Source: Tsukamurella sputi
GTDB taxonomy: Bacteria; Actinomycetota; Actinomycetes; Mycobacteriales; Mycobacteriaceae
Length of the DNA: 64,000 bases
Direction: 5' to 3'
Assembly (NCBI RefSeq): GCF_007858445.1
Contig: NZ_VIGV01000007.1
Location: 62,001-126,000 of the forward strand
This document shows, one piece after another, positions 40,434 to 50,209 of this stretch. The stretch's first letter is position 1; each line of letters starts with the position of its first letter. The position numbers and the translations under genes were made by a program. The notes under the pieces are model-generated. The model searched no databases. It was not told the origin of the DNA and saw only the letters and a program-made list of their open reading frames with translations.

Positions 40434-40994
40434 TTAATCCCGCTGATCGGGGTTCGAGACGGGGCTGGGTAGGGCTGCGAGCACTTCGTCGAGCCAGTCG
40501 ACGGTGCCCTGTTCCGAGAGCACGCCGCCGCGCAGTACGAGGTACTGCTGCAACTCCGTGCCGGTCAGGGTGGACGGGGTGGGGTAGTCGCGGCTCTCGA
40601 AGGTGCGGAAGAGTGCGGCCCGCTCGGCGTGGAGATCGCGGACGCGCCGGATGTCCGTGACGAGGTCCGGCAGGTCCGAGGGGGCAGCACCGCGGATCCG
40701 GGTGGCCAGCTCCCGGCGGTCCGCCGCGTCCTTGCCCGGGGTGCGGATCCACTCCGACAGGGTCTTGCGGCCCGTGTCGGTGATCGAGTAGACCTTCTTG
40801 TCCGGCTTGCCGTCCTGCGCCTGTTCGACGTAGGTCACGAGGCCGTTCTCCGTCATCCGCGCCAGCGTCTTGTAGATCTGCTGATGCGAGGCGCGCCACC
40901 AGTGCCCGATCGAGCGGTCGAAGCGCCGGGTGAGCTGGTACCCGGTGCCCGATCGCTCGCTCAGGGAGACCAGGAGCGCGTGTTCGAGTGCCAC
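40434..40994 (-). CDS. PadR-family transcriptional regulator
   Basis: A 186-residue repressor with a winged-helix domain (ALEHALLVSLSERSGTGYQL, HWWRASHQQIYKTLARM, LVTYVEQAQDGKPDKKVYSITDTGRK) and a helical dimerisation domain of the Vir type. GTG 40994 gives the family's usual start; a TTG at 41030 would add 12 residues. It heads the operon with fadH. A perfect palindrome lies just upstream, fitting autoregulation. Confidence 0.88.
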   Translation of the reverse strand: MALEHALLVSLSERSGTGYQLTRRFDRSIGHWWRASHQQIYKTLARMTENGLVTYVEQAQDGKPDKKVYSITDTGRKTLSEWIRTPGKDAADRRELATRIRGAAPSDLPDLVTDIRRVRDLHAERAALFRTFESRDYPTPSTLTGTELQQYLVLRGGVLSEQGTVDWLDEVLAALPSPVSNPDQRD

Positions 40995-41025
40995 AGGGCT
41001 GAGGCTACCGCCGCTTCCGTCCCTA

Positions 41026-41039
41026 TGCAACTAGTTGCA
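41026..41039. promoter_or_regulatory. Perfect palindrome TGCAACTAGTTGCA upstream of padR (candidate operator)
   Basis: A 14-base perfect palindrome 32 bases before the chosen PadR start, inside the likely promoter. PadR regulators bind short palindromes at their own promoters; assignment is by position. Confidence 0.6.
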
Positions 41040-41103
41040 CTTCGCCTTGATGCCTATTGCCCGCGGTGGAGCCGATTCCGGATAAGATGACGGCCGCACC
41101 ACT

Positions 41104-41177
41104 GCCTCCGTAGCTCAGTTGGATAGAGCAAGAGCCTTCTAATCTCTAGGTCGCAGGTTCGATTCCTGCCGGGGGCG
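41104..41177 (+). tRNA. tRNA-Arg (anticodon TCT)
   Basis: Acceptor GCCTCCG/CGGGGGC, D-stem GCTC/GAGC, anticodon loop CTTCTAA (TCT), and T-arm with GCAGG-TTCGATT-CCTGC. Discriminator G; CCA is not encoded. 74 bases. The C-T mismatch at 31-39 also occurs in other actinobacterial tRNA-Arg(TCT) as I recall them. Confidence 0.95.
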
Positions 41178-41265
41178 CAAGAAAACCGCAGATCGGGGCT
41201 GGTGCCGGCGCGCTGCGCGGCGTTACGATCGACGGTGGACGTGGGGGCCTCACAGGAGGTGCTCG

Positions 41266-41532
41266 ATGAAGCGGACAATTCGAACATTCGCGGTGGTGGC
41301 ATGTGCGGTGGCCCTGTTCGGCAGCGGCGGCACGGCGGTCGCGGACCCGGCGCCCGCGCCACCGCCGGTCGGCTCCCAGTGCGGCAAGCCGGGCGAGAAC
41401 AAGGTGATCACCACCATTCACACCTGCGCGACGATCAATTCGAACTGCACGGGCTACGACATGATGATCATCGGCCGGGTCGACAAGTGGGGACACTGTG
41501 TGATCCCCGGAGTGAACGGGACCACCTGGTGA
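41266..41532 (+). CDS. Small secreted four-cysteine protein
   Basis: An 88-residue protein with a clear signal peptide ([20 protein letters not shown], cut after AVADP or nearby), a short proline-rich start and a compact mature part with four cysteines (about 39, 54, 61 and 78), enough for two disulfides. No family is recognised. AGGAGGTG lies upstream of the ATG. It ends one base before the dipZ start, so the two are surely co-transcribed; it may be a client of, or partner to, the DipZ thiol system. Confidence 0.75.
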   Translation: MKRTIRTFAVVACAVALFGSGGTAVADPAPAPPPVGSQCGKPGENKVITTIHTCATINSNCTGYDMMIIGRVDKWGHCVIPGVNGTTW

Positions 41533-41533
41533 C

Positions 41534-43228
41534 GTGAGCGAGCTCGCGCTCCCGCTGGTCGGTCTCGTCGGCGGCGTCCTCGCGGGAGTCTCGCCGTGCG
41601 TGCTCCCGGTCCTGCCGGTCGTCCTGCTCGGCGGTGCCGGCGCGGGGGTCGACGGTGCCCGCGCCTCCCGGGCTCGCCCGGTTGTGATCGTCGCGGGCCT
41701 GGTGCTCAGCTTCTCCCTCTTCACGCTGTTCGGCACCGTCGTCCTCGCGCTCCTGCACCTGCCCACCGGGCTGATCCGCTGGGTCGGGATCACGGCGCTG
41801 TTGGTGCTCGGCGCGGCCATGCTGTTCCCGCCGCTGGAACGCCTCGTGGAGCGGCCCTTCGTGCGGATCCCGCAGCGGGTGCCGGGATTCCACGGTGACG
41901 GTGCCGCGGGCGCCTTCGCCCTGGGTGTCGCGCTCGGCGCGGTGTACGTGCCGTGCGCCGGACCGGTCCTGGCCGCGATCGCGCTCGCCGGCGCCACCGA
42001 CACCATCGGTCCACGCACGCTGATCCTCACGGCGTCGTTCGCCGTTGGCACTGCGATCCCGCTGCTCGCCATCGCCCTCACCGGACACCGCCTGGCCGAG
42101 CGGGTCCGCGCACTGCAGAGTCGGCAGCGGACCATCCGGGCGGTCGGCGGCGTGCTCGTGATCGCGCTCGCCGTCGCGCTCGCGCTGAACGTCACCGATC
42201 TGATTCAGCGCCGCGTCCCCGACTACACGCAGGCCGTCGGCGATCGGCTGGGTGCCGCCGCCGTTGCCCCGCAGGTCACGGGTGCGGGCTCGCTGCAGCA
42301 GTGCCAGCAGGCCGCGTTCACGGGCACGGCGCAACTCACCGATTGCGGGCGCGCGCCGGAGTTCTCGGGCCTCGGGCCGTGGCTCGGGGTGGCGCCGCGC
42401 ACCATGGCGGACCTGCGCGGCAAGGTGGTCCTCATCGATTTCTGGGCGTACTCGTGCATCAACTGCCAGCGCGACCTGCCGCATGTCGAAGCGTGGTGGA
42501 AGAACTACCGCGACCTCGGCTTCGAGGTCATCGGGGTGCACACGCCGGAATACGCCTTCGAGCACGACACCGACAACGTCACCGCCGGCGCGCGCAAACT
42601 CGGGCTGACCTTCCCGATCGCGGTCGACAATCGTTCCGCGACGTGGGCGGCCTATCGCAACGTCGCCTGGCCTGCGGGCTACCTCGTGGACGCCACGGGC
42701 ACGATCCGGCTGGTCACACTCGGCGAGGGCCACTACGACAAGGCCGAGAGCGCCATTCGCTCGCTCCTGCTCGCGGCCCGACCCGGTGCGACGCTGCCGC
42801 CCGCCACCGACGTCCCCGACGCCACGCCGCGCAACGCGGACCGCACGCCCGAGCTCTACCTCGGCGCGGACAAGCAACAGGGCTACGGCGGCACCGGGGA
42901 CTACGGGGCCGGCACCCGCACGTTCACCCGCCCGGATGTGGTGCAGCCGAACAGGTTCGCGCTCGACGGCACCTGGATCGTCGGTGCCGAGGACATCCGC
43001 GCCGGCGAAGGCGCCGCTCTCACGCTCGCCTACACGGCGCAGCGCGTCTTCCTGGATGTCGGCGGCACGGGCACGCTCACCGTCGCCGACGGTGGCACCG
43101 TCCGGACGATCGCCGTCGACGGTCCGCCGGACATCCGCACGGTCGTCGACCGTCCCGCCTCCGGAGCCGGGACGGTCACCGTCGGCCTGAGTCCCGGGCT
43201 GACGGCCTACTCGTTCACCTTCGGGTGA
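41534..43228 (+). CDS. dipZ: DipZ: CcdA-like membrane domain fused to thioredoxin and carbohydrate-binding-like domain
   Basis: A 564-residue membrane redox protein. The N-terminal CcdA-type domain (about six helices, 1-240) has Cys22 in GVSPCVLP and a second Cys in VYVPCAGP, the pair that carries reducing power across the membrane. An exported thioredoxin-like domain follows, with active site Cys308-Ile-Asn-Cys311. A C-terminal beta-rich domain (about 440-564) resembles the CBM-like domain of mycobacterial DipZ (Rv2874). It probably keeps exported thiols reduced or supports cytochrome maturation. GTG 41534 is coupled to the upstream secreted protein. Confidence 0.9.
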   Translation: MSELALPLVGLVGGVLAGVSPCVLPVLPVVLLGGAGAGVDGARASRARPVVIVAGLVLSFSLFTLFGTVVLALLHLPTGLIRWVGITALLVLGAAMLFPPLERLVERPFVRIPQRVPGFHGDGAAGAFALGVALGAVYVPCAGPVLAAIALAGATDTIGPRTLILTASFAVGTAIPLLAIALTGHRLAERVRALQSRQRTIRAVGGVLVIALAVALALNVTDLIQRRVPDYTQAVGDRLGAAAVAPQVTGAGSLQQCQQAAFTGTAQLTDCGRAPEFSGLGPWLGVAPRTMADLRGKVVLIDFWAYSCINCQRDLPHVEAWWKNYRDLGFEVIGVHTPEYAFEHDTDNVTAGARKLGLTFPIAVDNRSATWAAYRNVAWPAGYLVDATGTIRLVTLGEGHYDKAESAIRSLLLAARPGATLPPATDVPDATPRNADRTPELYLGADKQQGYGGTGDYGAGTRTFTRPDVVQPNRFALDGTWIVGAEDIRAGEGAALTLAYTAQRVFLDVGGTGTLTVADGGTVRTIAVDGPPDIRTVVDRPASGAGTVTVGLSPGLTAYSFTFG

Positions 43229-43298
43229 CCCGGTCCCGAGGAGAGCGCGGTAGCGCGCAAAACGCGCAGAAGTGCGACTAAGACGCACAAGCACGCGC

Positions 43299-43314
43299 TG
43301 TGAGGCTGATCACG
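43299..43314 (+). promoter_or_regulatory. Candidate CRP/GlxR-type site
   Basis: TGTGAGGCTGATCACG matches TGTGA-N6-TCACA at 9 of 10 defined positions. It lies 50 bases upstream of the citrate transporter start, as expected for catabolite control of a carbon-uptake gene by a CRP-type regulator. Confidence 0.5.
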
Positions 43315-43363
43315 TCCATGCTCCCCGTGTTGCATCGATCACTCATTCACGAGGAGAAACCCC

Positions 43364-44737
43364 ATGCTGACAGTCTTGGGACTGACCATGGTCGCGGCGT
43401 TCATGGTCGTCATCATGACGCGCCGCGCGACCCCCATCGTCGCGCTGATCGCCGTCCCGGTGATCTTCGGGCTGCTCGCCGGGGCGGGCACCGGCATCGG
43501 CAAGATGATCACCGACGGCATCAAGGACCTCGCCCCCACAGCGGCGATGCTGTTCTTCGCGATCATCTTCTTCGGGGTGATGATCGACGTGGGACTCTTC
43601 GATCCGGTCATCCGTGCGGTGGTCCGGGTGGTCGGCGAGGATCCCGCCAAGCTGGTGCTCGGTACGGCGGTCCTGGCGGGAGTCGTCTCGCTCGACGGTG
43701 ACGGATCGACCACGTTCATCGTGACCACCTCCGCACTGCTGCCGCTATACCTCAAGCTGGGCGTCAGCCCCGTCGTCCTCACGGTGGTCGCGGGCCTCGC
43801 CAACGGAACGATGAACATCCTGCCGTGGGGCGGGCCCACCGCCCGCGCGGCCGCCGCGCTGAAGATCTCGCCGTCCGAGGTCTTCGTGCCCATGATCCCG
43901 TCGCTGGTCGCGGGCATGGTCGTGGTCCTCGCCTTCGCGTGGCACCTGGGTCTGATGGAGCGGAAGCGTCTCGGCAGCATCGTGATCCGTGAGCGTGTCC
44001 TCTCCGGTGTCGGTGCGGGCGGGTCCGGCGGCACCGTGGGCGGCGACGGTGCGGATGCATCCGTTCCGCCCACCGGGGGTACCGGCGACAGCGCCCTGAC
44101 CGCGGTCACCGGGGCGCACGGCAACCCGAAGCTGCTGTGGTTCAACGCCGCTCTCACTGTTGCGCTGCTGTCTGTGCTCACTCTGGACCTGCTGCCGATC
44201 CCCGTGCTGTTCATGATCGCCGCCGCGATCGCGCTCGCCGTGAACTTCCCGAAGGTCGCCGATCAGCAGGAGGCCATCACGCGGCACTCGAAGTCGATCG
44301 TCTCGGTGGTCGGGATGGTCTTCGCCGCAGCGGTTCTCACCGGCGTCTTCAAGGGGACCGGCATGGTGGACTCGGTCGCCGCCTGGGTCACCGGCATCAT
44401 CCCGTCCTCGATGGGTCCGCACCTCGCGGTCATCACCGGCGTCCTGTCGATCCCGTTCACCTTCCTGATGTCCAACGATGCCTTCTACTTCGGCATCCTG
44501 CCCGTGCTGTCCGAGACCGCGAGCCACTACGGCATCAGCGCCGCCGAGATGGCCAGGGCCTCGATCACCGGCCAGCCCTTCCACATGCAGAGCCCGCTGG
44601 TCCCGGCCATCCTGCTGCTCGTCGCGCTCGCCGGCGTCGGCCTGGCCGATCATCACAAGAAGGTGCTCTGGCGCGCCGTCGTCGTCTCGATCGTCATGCT
44701 GGTGGTCGGCGTCCTCGTCGGCCAGATCCCGTTCTGA
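43364..44737 (+). CDS. CitMHS-family citrate transporter
   Basis: A 457-residue polytopic membrane protein (about 12 helices) of the CitMHS family, which imports metal-citrate complexes with protons. Typical stretches are FFAIIFFGVMIDVGLF, LDGDGSTTFIVTTSALLPLY, GLANGTMNILPWGGPTARAA and the C-terminal ITGQPFHMQSPLVPA. A hydrophilic, Gly-rich central loop (about 200-260) separates two helix bundles. AGGAG precedes the ATG. The genes that follow are a CitA/CitB-type sensor and regulator, so citrate or a related tricarboxylate is the probable signal and substrate. Confidence 0.9.
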   Translation: MLTVLGLTMVAAFMVVIMTRRATPIVALIAVPVIFGLLAGAGTGIGKMITDGIKDLAPTAAMLFFAIIFFGVMIDVGLFDPVIRAVVRVVGEDPAKLVLGTAVLAGVVSLDGDGSTTFIVTTSALLPLYLKLGVSPVVLTVVAGLANGTMNILPWGGPTARAAAALKISPSEVFVPMIPSLVAGMVVVLAFAWHLGLMERKRLGSIVIRERVLSGVGAGGSGGTVGGDGADASVPPTGGTGDSALTAVTGAHGNPKLLWFNAALTVALLSVLTLDLLPIPVLFMIAAAIALAVNFPKVADQQEAITRHSKSIVSVVGMVFAAAVLTGVFKGTGMVDSVAAWVTGIIPSSMGPHLAVITGVLSIPFTFLMSNDAFYFGILPVLSETASHYGISAAEMARASITGQPFHMQSPLVPAILLLVALAGVGLADHHKKVLWRAVVVSIVMLVVGVLVGQIPF

Positions 44738-44765
44738 GCGGTGCGTGAGTCGCTAGGCTGAGCGG

Positions 44766-46391
44766 ATGCCCGGGATCCGGCTGCGCACGCAGATCCTCCT
44801 GCTCCAGGTGGTGATCATCATCGTCAGCCTGGCCGCCGGTTTCGGCATCGTGCTGCACCGGGTGGACACGGACACGCGCGCGGAGTACGGGCAGCGGGCG
44901 GCGGTGATCGCCGAGACGGTCGCCTCCGACACCGATGTCCGTGCCGGCGCCGCGGCGCAGTCGGCGGCGCGTCGTGCCGGACGACCGGCCTCCCGGGAGG
45001 AACTCGCCGCCGCGCCGCTGCAACGCCAGGCACTCGCCATCACGGAACGCACCGGCGTGCTCTTCGTGGTGATCGCCGATGATGCGGGATACCGCATCGC
45101 GCATCCGGATCCGGCCCAGCTGGGTGCGCCACTGAGCACCGACCCCTCACGAGCCCTCGGCGGCGACGTCGAGGTGACGCGCCAGCAGGGCACCCTCGGC
45201 GACTCCGTGCGGGCCAAGGCGCCGGTCCTGGGCGCCGACGGCACCGTCGTCGGCCTGGTCAGTGTCGGTATCTCCACGGAGACCGTCGCGGAGGCGGCGC
45301 GCCACACCGTCGTCCTGCTGACGGGGCTCGCCGCGCTCGCCCTCGCCGTCGGCGTCATCGGCTCCGCCCTCCTCGCCCGACGGTGGCGCCGCCTCACGCT
45401 GGGCCTGGAGCCGGAGGAGATGGCGGAGCTGATCCGCGAGCAGAACGCCGTGCTCTACTCGGGCTCGGAAGGAGTGATCGCCATCGACGCGCAGGGCATC
45501 GTCCGCGTGATCAACGACCGCGCCCGTGAGTTGCTCGGCGTCACCGCGGCGGCCGGCACACCGCTCGCGGACCTCGGCCTGACCGAGCGGGTCGCCGGGG
45601 TCGTCGCGACACCGACCGAGGTGCCCGTCGCGGCAGCCGTGAACGAGCGCGTGGTGCTCGTGGCGTCCCGCCGCGTGCATCGCGGCGGCACCGACCTCGG
45701 CACCGTGCTGACGGCGGTGGACCGTACCGACCTCGAGAAGCTGACCAGGGAGCTCGACTCGGTGCAGGCGATGAGCGCCGCATTGCGGGCCCAGCGGCAC
45801 GAGTCCGCGAACCGGATGCACGTCGTCGCCGGCCTCCTGCGCGACGGCCGCACCGACGAGGCGGTCGCGTACCTCGACGAGATCGCGGGGGACACGGCGG
45901 TCCTCCCCGTCTCGGGCCTCGATCGCCTGGACGAGCCGCACCTGAGGGCCTTCGTCTCCGCCAAGGCGGCGCGTGCCCGCGAACGGGGCGTGCTGTTGCG
46001 CGTCGGTGCGGACACGGCGTTCGTGGGGGTACTCGCGCACCCCGTCGACACCACGACCCTCGTGGGCAATCTCCTCGACAACGCCATCGACGCTGCAGCC
46101 GAGGGCCCAGAACCCCGGACGGTCGAGGTCGACGTGCTGCGTGACGGTGTCGACCTCGCCGTGATCGTCGTCGACAGCGGGCCCGGATTCACTGTCGACG
46201 ATCCATTCGTGGAGGGCGTCACCACGCGCAGTGATCCGACGGTGCCCGGCGGCCGCGGCCTCGGACTGGTGATCGCCCGGCAGGTGGCGCGCGGGCACGG
46301 GGGAGAGGTCGTGATCGTGGAGCGGGGCGGCGCCGACGCACCGACGACCGTGATGGCGACTCTGCCCGAGGGGGTGCGCGACGATGCCTGA
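44766..46391 (+). CDS. CitA/DpiB-family sensor histidine kinase
   Basis: A 541-residue membrane sensor. One N-terminal helix (about 8-30), an extracellular PAS-like sensor domain (about 35-175) typical of citrate/C4-dicarboxylate kinases, and a second helix (about 178-205) lead to a cytoplasmic PAS domain (about 220-320). The kinase core has H-box His345 (LRAQRHESANRMH), N-box GNLLDNAIDAA and G-box GRGLGLVIARQV. It overlaps the response regulator by 8 bases. Together with the upstream transporter it forms a citrate-response cluster. Confidence 0.92.
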   Translation: MPGIRLRTQILLLQVVIIIVSLAAGFGIVLHRVDTDTRAEYGQRAAVIAETVASDTDVRAGAAAQSAARRAGRPASREELAAAPLQRQALAITERTGVLFVVIADDAGYRIAHPDPAQLGAPLSTDPSRALGGDVEVTRQQGTLGDSVRAKAPVLGADGTVVGLVSVGISTETVAEAARHTVVLLTGLAALALAVGVIGSALLARRWRRLTLGLEPEEMAELIREQNAVLYSGSEGVIAIDAQGIVRVINDRARELLGVTAAAGTPLADLGLTERVAGVVATPTEVPVAAAVNERVVLVASRRVHRGGTDLGTVLTAVDRTDLEKLTRELDSVQAMSAALRAQRHESANRMHVVAGLLRDGRTDEAVAYLDEIAGDTAVLPVSGLDRLDEPHLRAFVSAKAARARERGVLLRVGADTAFVGVLAHPVDTTTLVGNLLDNAIDAAAEGPEPRTVEVDVLRDGVDLAVIVVDSGPGFTVDDPFVEGVTTRSDPTVPGGRGLGLVIARQVARGHGGEVVIVERGGADAPTTVMATLPEGVRDDA

Positions 46392-47043
46392 CGACATGCG
46401 GATCCTCGTCGTGGACGACGACTTCCGCGTCGCCGCGCTGCACGCGAAGATCGTGGACACCATGGTCGGTCTCACCACGGTGGGCTCCGCGCGCACCGTC
46501 TCCGAGGCGCGCGCGATCCTCGAGCGTGAGCACGTCGACCTGGCGCTCGTCGACGTCTACCTGCCCGACGGTTCCGGGATCGACCTGGTGCGGGAGATGC
46601 AGTGTGACGCCTTCATCCTCGGCGCCGCGGACGACGCAGCGAGCGTCCGCGCGGGACTGGCAGCAGGAGCGTTGCAGTACCTGATCAAGCCCTTCCCGGC
46701 CACGGAGCTCGCCCGTCGCCTCGGCGCGTACACCGCGTACCGCAGGATCCTGGTCGGTGCCGAGGTGACCCAGGAACAGGTGGACGCCGCGGCCTCCGTC
46801 CTGCGCAGCGAGCGTCCGGCGCCGCGCCGCGACGACAGCGGCTCGGTGACGGAGCGGCGGATCGTCGAGGCGCTGCGCCGCTCCGGCGCGCCGATGCTCG
46901 CGGACGACATCGCCGCCGACGTCGGGGTCTCGCCGGCTACCGCGCGCCGCTACCTCGCGGACCTGGTGCGAGAGGGAACGCTGACGATGGCCCTGCAGTA
47001 CGGCACCACGGGACGGCCACGTCAGCGGTACGCGCTGCGCTGA
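46384..47043 (+). CDS. CitB/DpiA-family response regulator
   Basis: A 219-residue regulator. The receiver domain has the acidic pocket DDD (11-13), phosphorylation site Asp57 (LALVDVYLPDGSG) and Lys in YLIKPF. A C-terminal winged helix (about 150-215: RIVEALRRSGAPMLADDIAA, VSPATARRYLADLVREG) binds DNA. It overlaps the kinase by 8 bases. It probably activates the citrate transporter gene. Confidence 0.92.
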   Translation: MPDDMRILVVDDDFRVAALHAKIVDTMVGLTTVGSARTVSEARAILEREHVDLALVDVYLPDGSGIDLVREMQCDAFILGAADDAASVRAGLAAGALQYLIKPFPATELARRLGAYTAYRRILVGAEVTQEQVDAAASVLRSERPAPRRDDSGSVTERRIVEALRRSGAPMLADDIAADVGVSPATARRYLADLVREGTLTMALQYGTTGRPRQRYALR

Positions 47044-47117
47044 GCCGACTTCCACGGTCGGAACCGATCGGCCGACTCGCCGGGTACCGGGCCGGTGTTG
47101 GCGTTAGAGTCCATCGC

Positions 47118-48302
47118 ATGAGGACCACTCGGCTCGCGCTCGCTGTCACCACCGCACTCCTGGGCGCAGGGCTCGTCGCCGTGCCCGCCGCGGCGGCGCC
47201 CACCTGGTCGGGCCTGGACGCCGCGAACTACTCCGGACCGATACCCGGGAAGGGCGGCCAGCAGATCAGGTCCGTCGCGCTCGATCCCGCGGTGTCCCTG
47301 CCCGGCGCGGGGACGGCCAAGCGAGTGCTCTACTCGACCACCGATCAGCACGGGAAGGCGGCCACCAGCACCGGTGCGATCTTCGTGCCCAAGGGCGCCG
47401 CGCCGGCGGGCGGTTGGCCCGTGATCGCGTGGGCCCACGGCACCGTCGGCCTCGGCGACGATTGCGCCCCGTCCGCGAACCCGCGGTCGGACAGGGACAA
47501 GCAGTACCTGGGGCACTGGCTCTCGCAGGGCTATGCGATCGTGGCGTCCGACTACGCGGGCCTCGGCACGCCGGGCCTCATGAGCTACCTCAACAGCGTC
47601 TCGACGGCGCACAACGTCGTCGACTCCGTAGTGGCGGCCCATGCCGACCGATCACTGAACCTGTCGAAGAAGTGGGCCATCGTCGGCCAGTCGCAGGGCG
47701 GCGGCGCCGCGGTCAACAGCGCGCGGTGGGCTACGCAGTTCAGCGCGGGCAGCGACCTCGACTACCGCGGCGTGGTCGCCACGGGCACGCCGTTCAAGAT
47801 CGAGGACGTGGTGAAGAACGTCGGGCCCGACACCGGCCTGCCCGGCGGCCTGAGTTCCGCCGCGACGTCCTACACCGCGTACATCCTGGCCGGGATCCGG
47901 GAGGCGAACCCCGGCGTCGACTTCGATTCGGTACTCACCCCGCGCGGCAAGGCGGCCGCCGCGAAGGCCGAGGTGCAGTGCTACGCCCAGCTCAGCACGA
48001 CCCTCGCCGGGCAGAAGCCGACCGATTTCGTCACGGCGAAGATCGGCACCGTCCCCGGCGCGAGCGCGGCCCTGGACGAGTACATGGGTACGCCCACATC
48101 GGGCTACGACCGGCCGGTCTTCCTCGGTGTCGGGCTCAAGGACACCGACGTCCCCGTCCAGTCCTCGATCGCCCTGGCGGCGGCGTTGAAGAAGAGCGGC
48201 ACGCAGGTCGAACTGCACCAGTACCCCGACGCCGATCACAGCGGCGCGGTGCTCGCCTCCATGAAGGATTCGACCCCCTTCCTGGCGCGCATCCTCGCCT
48301 GA
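47118..48302 (+). CDS. Secreted lipase/esterase (secretory lipase family)
   Basis: A 394-residue exported alpha/beta hydrolase. A signal peptide (about 1-27, ending PAAAAPT) precedes the catalytic domain, with the oxyanion region WAHGTVGLGDDCAPS, nucleophile Ser192 (VGQSQGGGA) and a C-terminal HQYPDADHSG with the probable His. The fold and motifs match the secretory lipase (LIP) family known from actinobacteria and yeasts. It ends five bases before the S9 peptidase gene, with which it probably forms an operon. Confidence 0.9.
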   Translation: MRTTRLALAVTTALLGAGLVAVPAAAAPTWSGLDAANYSGPIPGKGGQQIRSVALDPAVSLPGAGTAKRVLYSTTDQHGKAATSTGAIFVPKGAAPAGGWPVIAWAHGTVGLGDDCAPSANPRSDRDKQYLGHWLSQGYAIVASDYAGLGTPGLMSYLNSVSTAHNVVDSVVAAHADRSLNLSKKWAIVGQSQGGGAAVNSARWATQFSAGSDLDYRGVVATGTPFKIEDVVKNVGPDTGLPGGLSSAATSYTAYILAGIREANPGVDFDSVLTPRGKAAAAKAEVQCYAQLSTTLAGQKPTDFVTAKIGTVPGASAALDEYMGTPTSGYDRPVFLGVGLKDTDVPVQSSIALAAALKKSGTQVELHQYPDADHSGAVLASMKDSTPFLARILA

Positions 48303-48307
48303 CCGGC

Positions 48308-50209
48308 ATGGCACTGCCGAGCCTCGTCACGGTCGAGGAGTTCTTCGATTCGCCCGTCCGGGCCGCGGCGAAGATCTCGCCCGACGGCACCCGGATCGCC
48401 TTCCTCGCCCCGTCGAACGGCCGCCTGAACGTCTGGGTGGAGGACCTCGACGGGAACGAGCCGGCCCGGGCGGTCACCGCCGACGCGACGCGCAGTGTCC
48501 AGATGTTCTCCTGGACCACCGATCCGCGGTGGCTGATCTATCTGCAGGACAACGGCGGCGACGAGCGCTGGCATCTCATGCGCGCCGACCTCGAGGATCC
48601 CGACGCGCCGGCCGTCGACCTGACCCCCTTCGACGGGGCGACCACCTTTCTCATGGACCTGCCCATCGCGCGTCCGGGCGTCGCGATCATCTCGACCAAC
48701 GCCCGCAAGGTCGACGAGTTCGACGTCCACGCGCTCGACATCGCCACTGGCGAGCTGACCGAGATCGAACGAAACCCGGGCAACGTCGCGGGATGGGTGT
48801 ACGGCGCGGACGGCACGCTGTTCGCTTCGACGCAGGACGCCGCGGGCGCCATCGCGATCTGCCGGTGGGACACCGACGCTCGGGCACTCCGTCCGATCGC
48901 CGAGTTCGACGGCATCGACTACCCGCTCGGCGTGTTCCCGATCGTCCCGGCGCCCGACGGCGGCCTCTGGCTCGGATCCAACCGCGACCGCGATCTCACT
49001 CGCCTCGTCCACCTCGACGGTTCCACCGGTGCGCAGACCGAGGTGGACGCGCATCCGACGCTCGACCTCGATACCACCGGGCTCGTCGCGCCGACCATGC
49101 CGCAGCCGCTCATCGTCGATCCGCGCACCGGCGAGCTCCTCGCGGTGCGCTACCTCGGCGAGCGCCAGGAGATCCACGCACTCGACCCGCGTTTCGGCGA
49201 GGTGCTGGCCGCTCTGAGCGGCCTGTCCGACGGGGACATCGGCGCACTCTCGTCGGACCTCGACGGGAACCGCTGGGTGGTCTCGTTCGTGGACGACCGC
49301 GACCCGGGCGTCACCTACCTCTACGACCACCGCACGGGCGCGTCCCGGCTCCTGTTCCGGCCCTTCCCTCATCTGGATCCCGAGCAGTTGGCGCCGATGT
49401 CGCCCGTCACGATCTCTGCCCGCGACGGGCGGGCCCTCCCGTCGTACCTCACGCTGCCCGTCGGCGTGGAGCCGCGGAACCTGCCCCTTGTGCTGCTCGT
49501 GCACGGCGGCCCCTGGTTCCGGGACACCTGGGGATACCACGGCGAGGTGCAGCTCCTCGCGAATCGCGGTTACGCCGTGCTGCAGGTGAACTTCCGCGGC
49601 TCGACGGGCTACGGCAAGGCGCACACGCAGGCGGGCATCGGCGAGCTGGCCGGCGCCATGCACGACGATCTCATCGACGCGGTGGACTGGGCCGTCGCCG
49701 AGGGCATCGCGGATCCTCGGCGGCTCGGGATCTTCGGCGGCTCCTACGGTGGCTACGCGACCCTGGTCGGCGTCACCTTCACCCCGGACGTCTTCGCCGC
49801 GGCGATCGACTACGTGGGCATCTCGAGCCTGCCGAACTTCATGGCGACCCTGCCCGAGATCGCTCGGCCGTACCTCGCCAACAACTGGTTCCGGTACGTC
49901 GGCGACCCGTCGGACCCGGACCAGTTGGCCGACATGCTGGCCCGCTCGCCGATCACCCGTGTCGAGCAGATCCGCACGCCGCTCCTGGTGGTGCAGGGCG
50001 CCAACGACCCGCGCGTGGTGCAGGCGGAGTCCGACAACCTGGTCGCGGCGCTGCGCGAGCGAGGCGTGGAGGTCGAGTACCTGCTCAAGGCCGACGAGGG
50101 CCACGGCTTCGTCAACCCGGAGAACACGATCGAGATGTTCCGCGCGAGCGAGCGGTTCCTGGCCGAGCACCTCGGCGGGCGCACCGAGTCGCCGCGCGAC
50201 GTCAGCTGA
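48308..50209 (+). CDS. S9-family prolyl oligopeptidase/acylaminoacyl peptidase
   Basis: A 633-residue serine peptidase with a beta-propeller (1 to about 370, including SPDGTRIAFLAPSNGR) and a C-terminal alpha/beta hydrolase. Catalytic Ser479 (FGGSYGGYA), Asp567 (GANDPR) and His599 (EGHGF) are all present. No signal peptide, so cytosolic; it would trim short peptides. ATG 48308 lies 5 bases after the lipase stop, so translation is probably coupled. The end overlaps the convergent ABC permease gene by 8 bases. Confidence 0.92.
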   Translation: MALPSLVTVEEFFDSPVRAAAKISPDGTRIAFLAPSNGRLNVWVEDLDGNEPARAVTADATRSVQMFSWTTDPRWLIYLQDNGGDERWHLMRADLEDPDAPAVDLTPFDGATTFLMDLPIARPGVAIISTNARKVDEFDVHALDIATGELTEIERNPGNVAGWVYGADGTLFASTQDAAGAIAICRWDTDARALRPIAEFDGIDYPLGVFPIVPAPDGGLWLGSNRDRDLTRLVHLDGSTGAQTEVDAHPTLDLDTTGLVAPTMPQPLIVDPRTGELLAVRYLGERQEIHALDPRFGEVLAALSGLSDGDIGALSSDLDGNRWVVSFVDDRDPGVTYLYDHRTGASRLLFRPFPHLDPEQLAPMSPVTISARDGRALPSYLTLPVGVEPRNLPLVLLVHGGPWFRDTWGYHGEVQLLANRGYAVLQVNFRGSTGYGKAHTQAGIGELAGAMHDDLIDAVDWAVAEGIADPRRLGIFGGSYGGYATLVGVTFTPDVFAAAIDYVGISSLPNFMATLPEIARPYLANNWFRYVGDPSDPDQLADMLARSPITRVEQIRTPLLVVQGANDPRVVQAESDNLVAALRERGVEVEYLLKADEGHGFVNPENTIEMFRASERFLAEHLGGRTESPRDVS

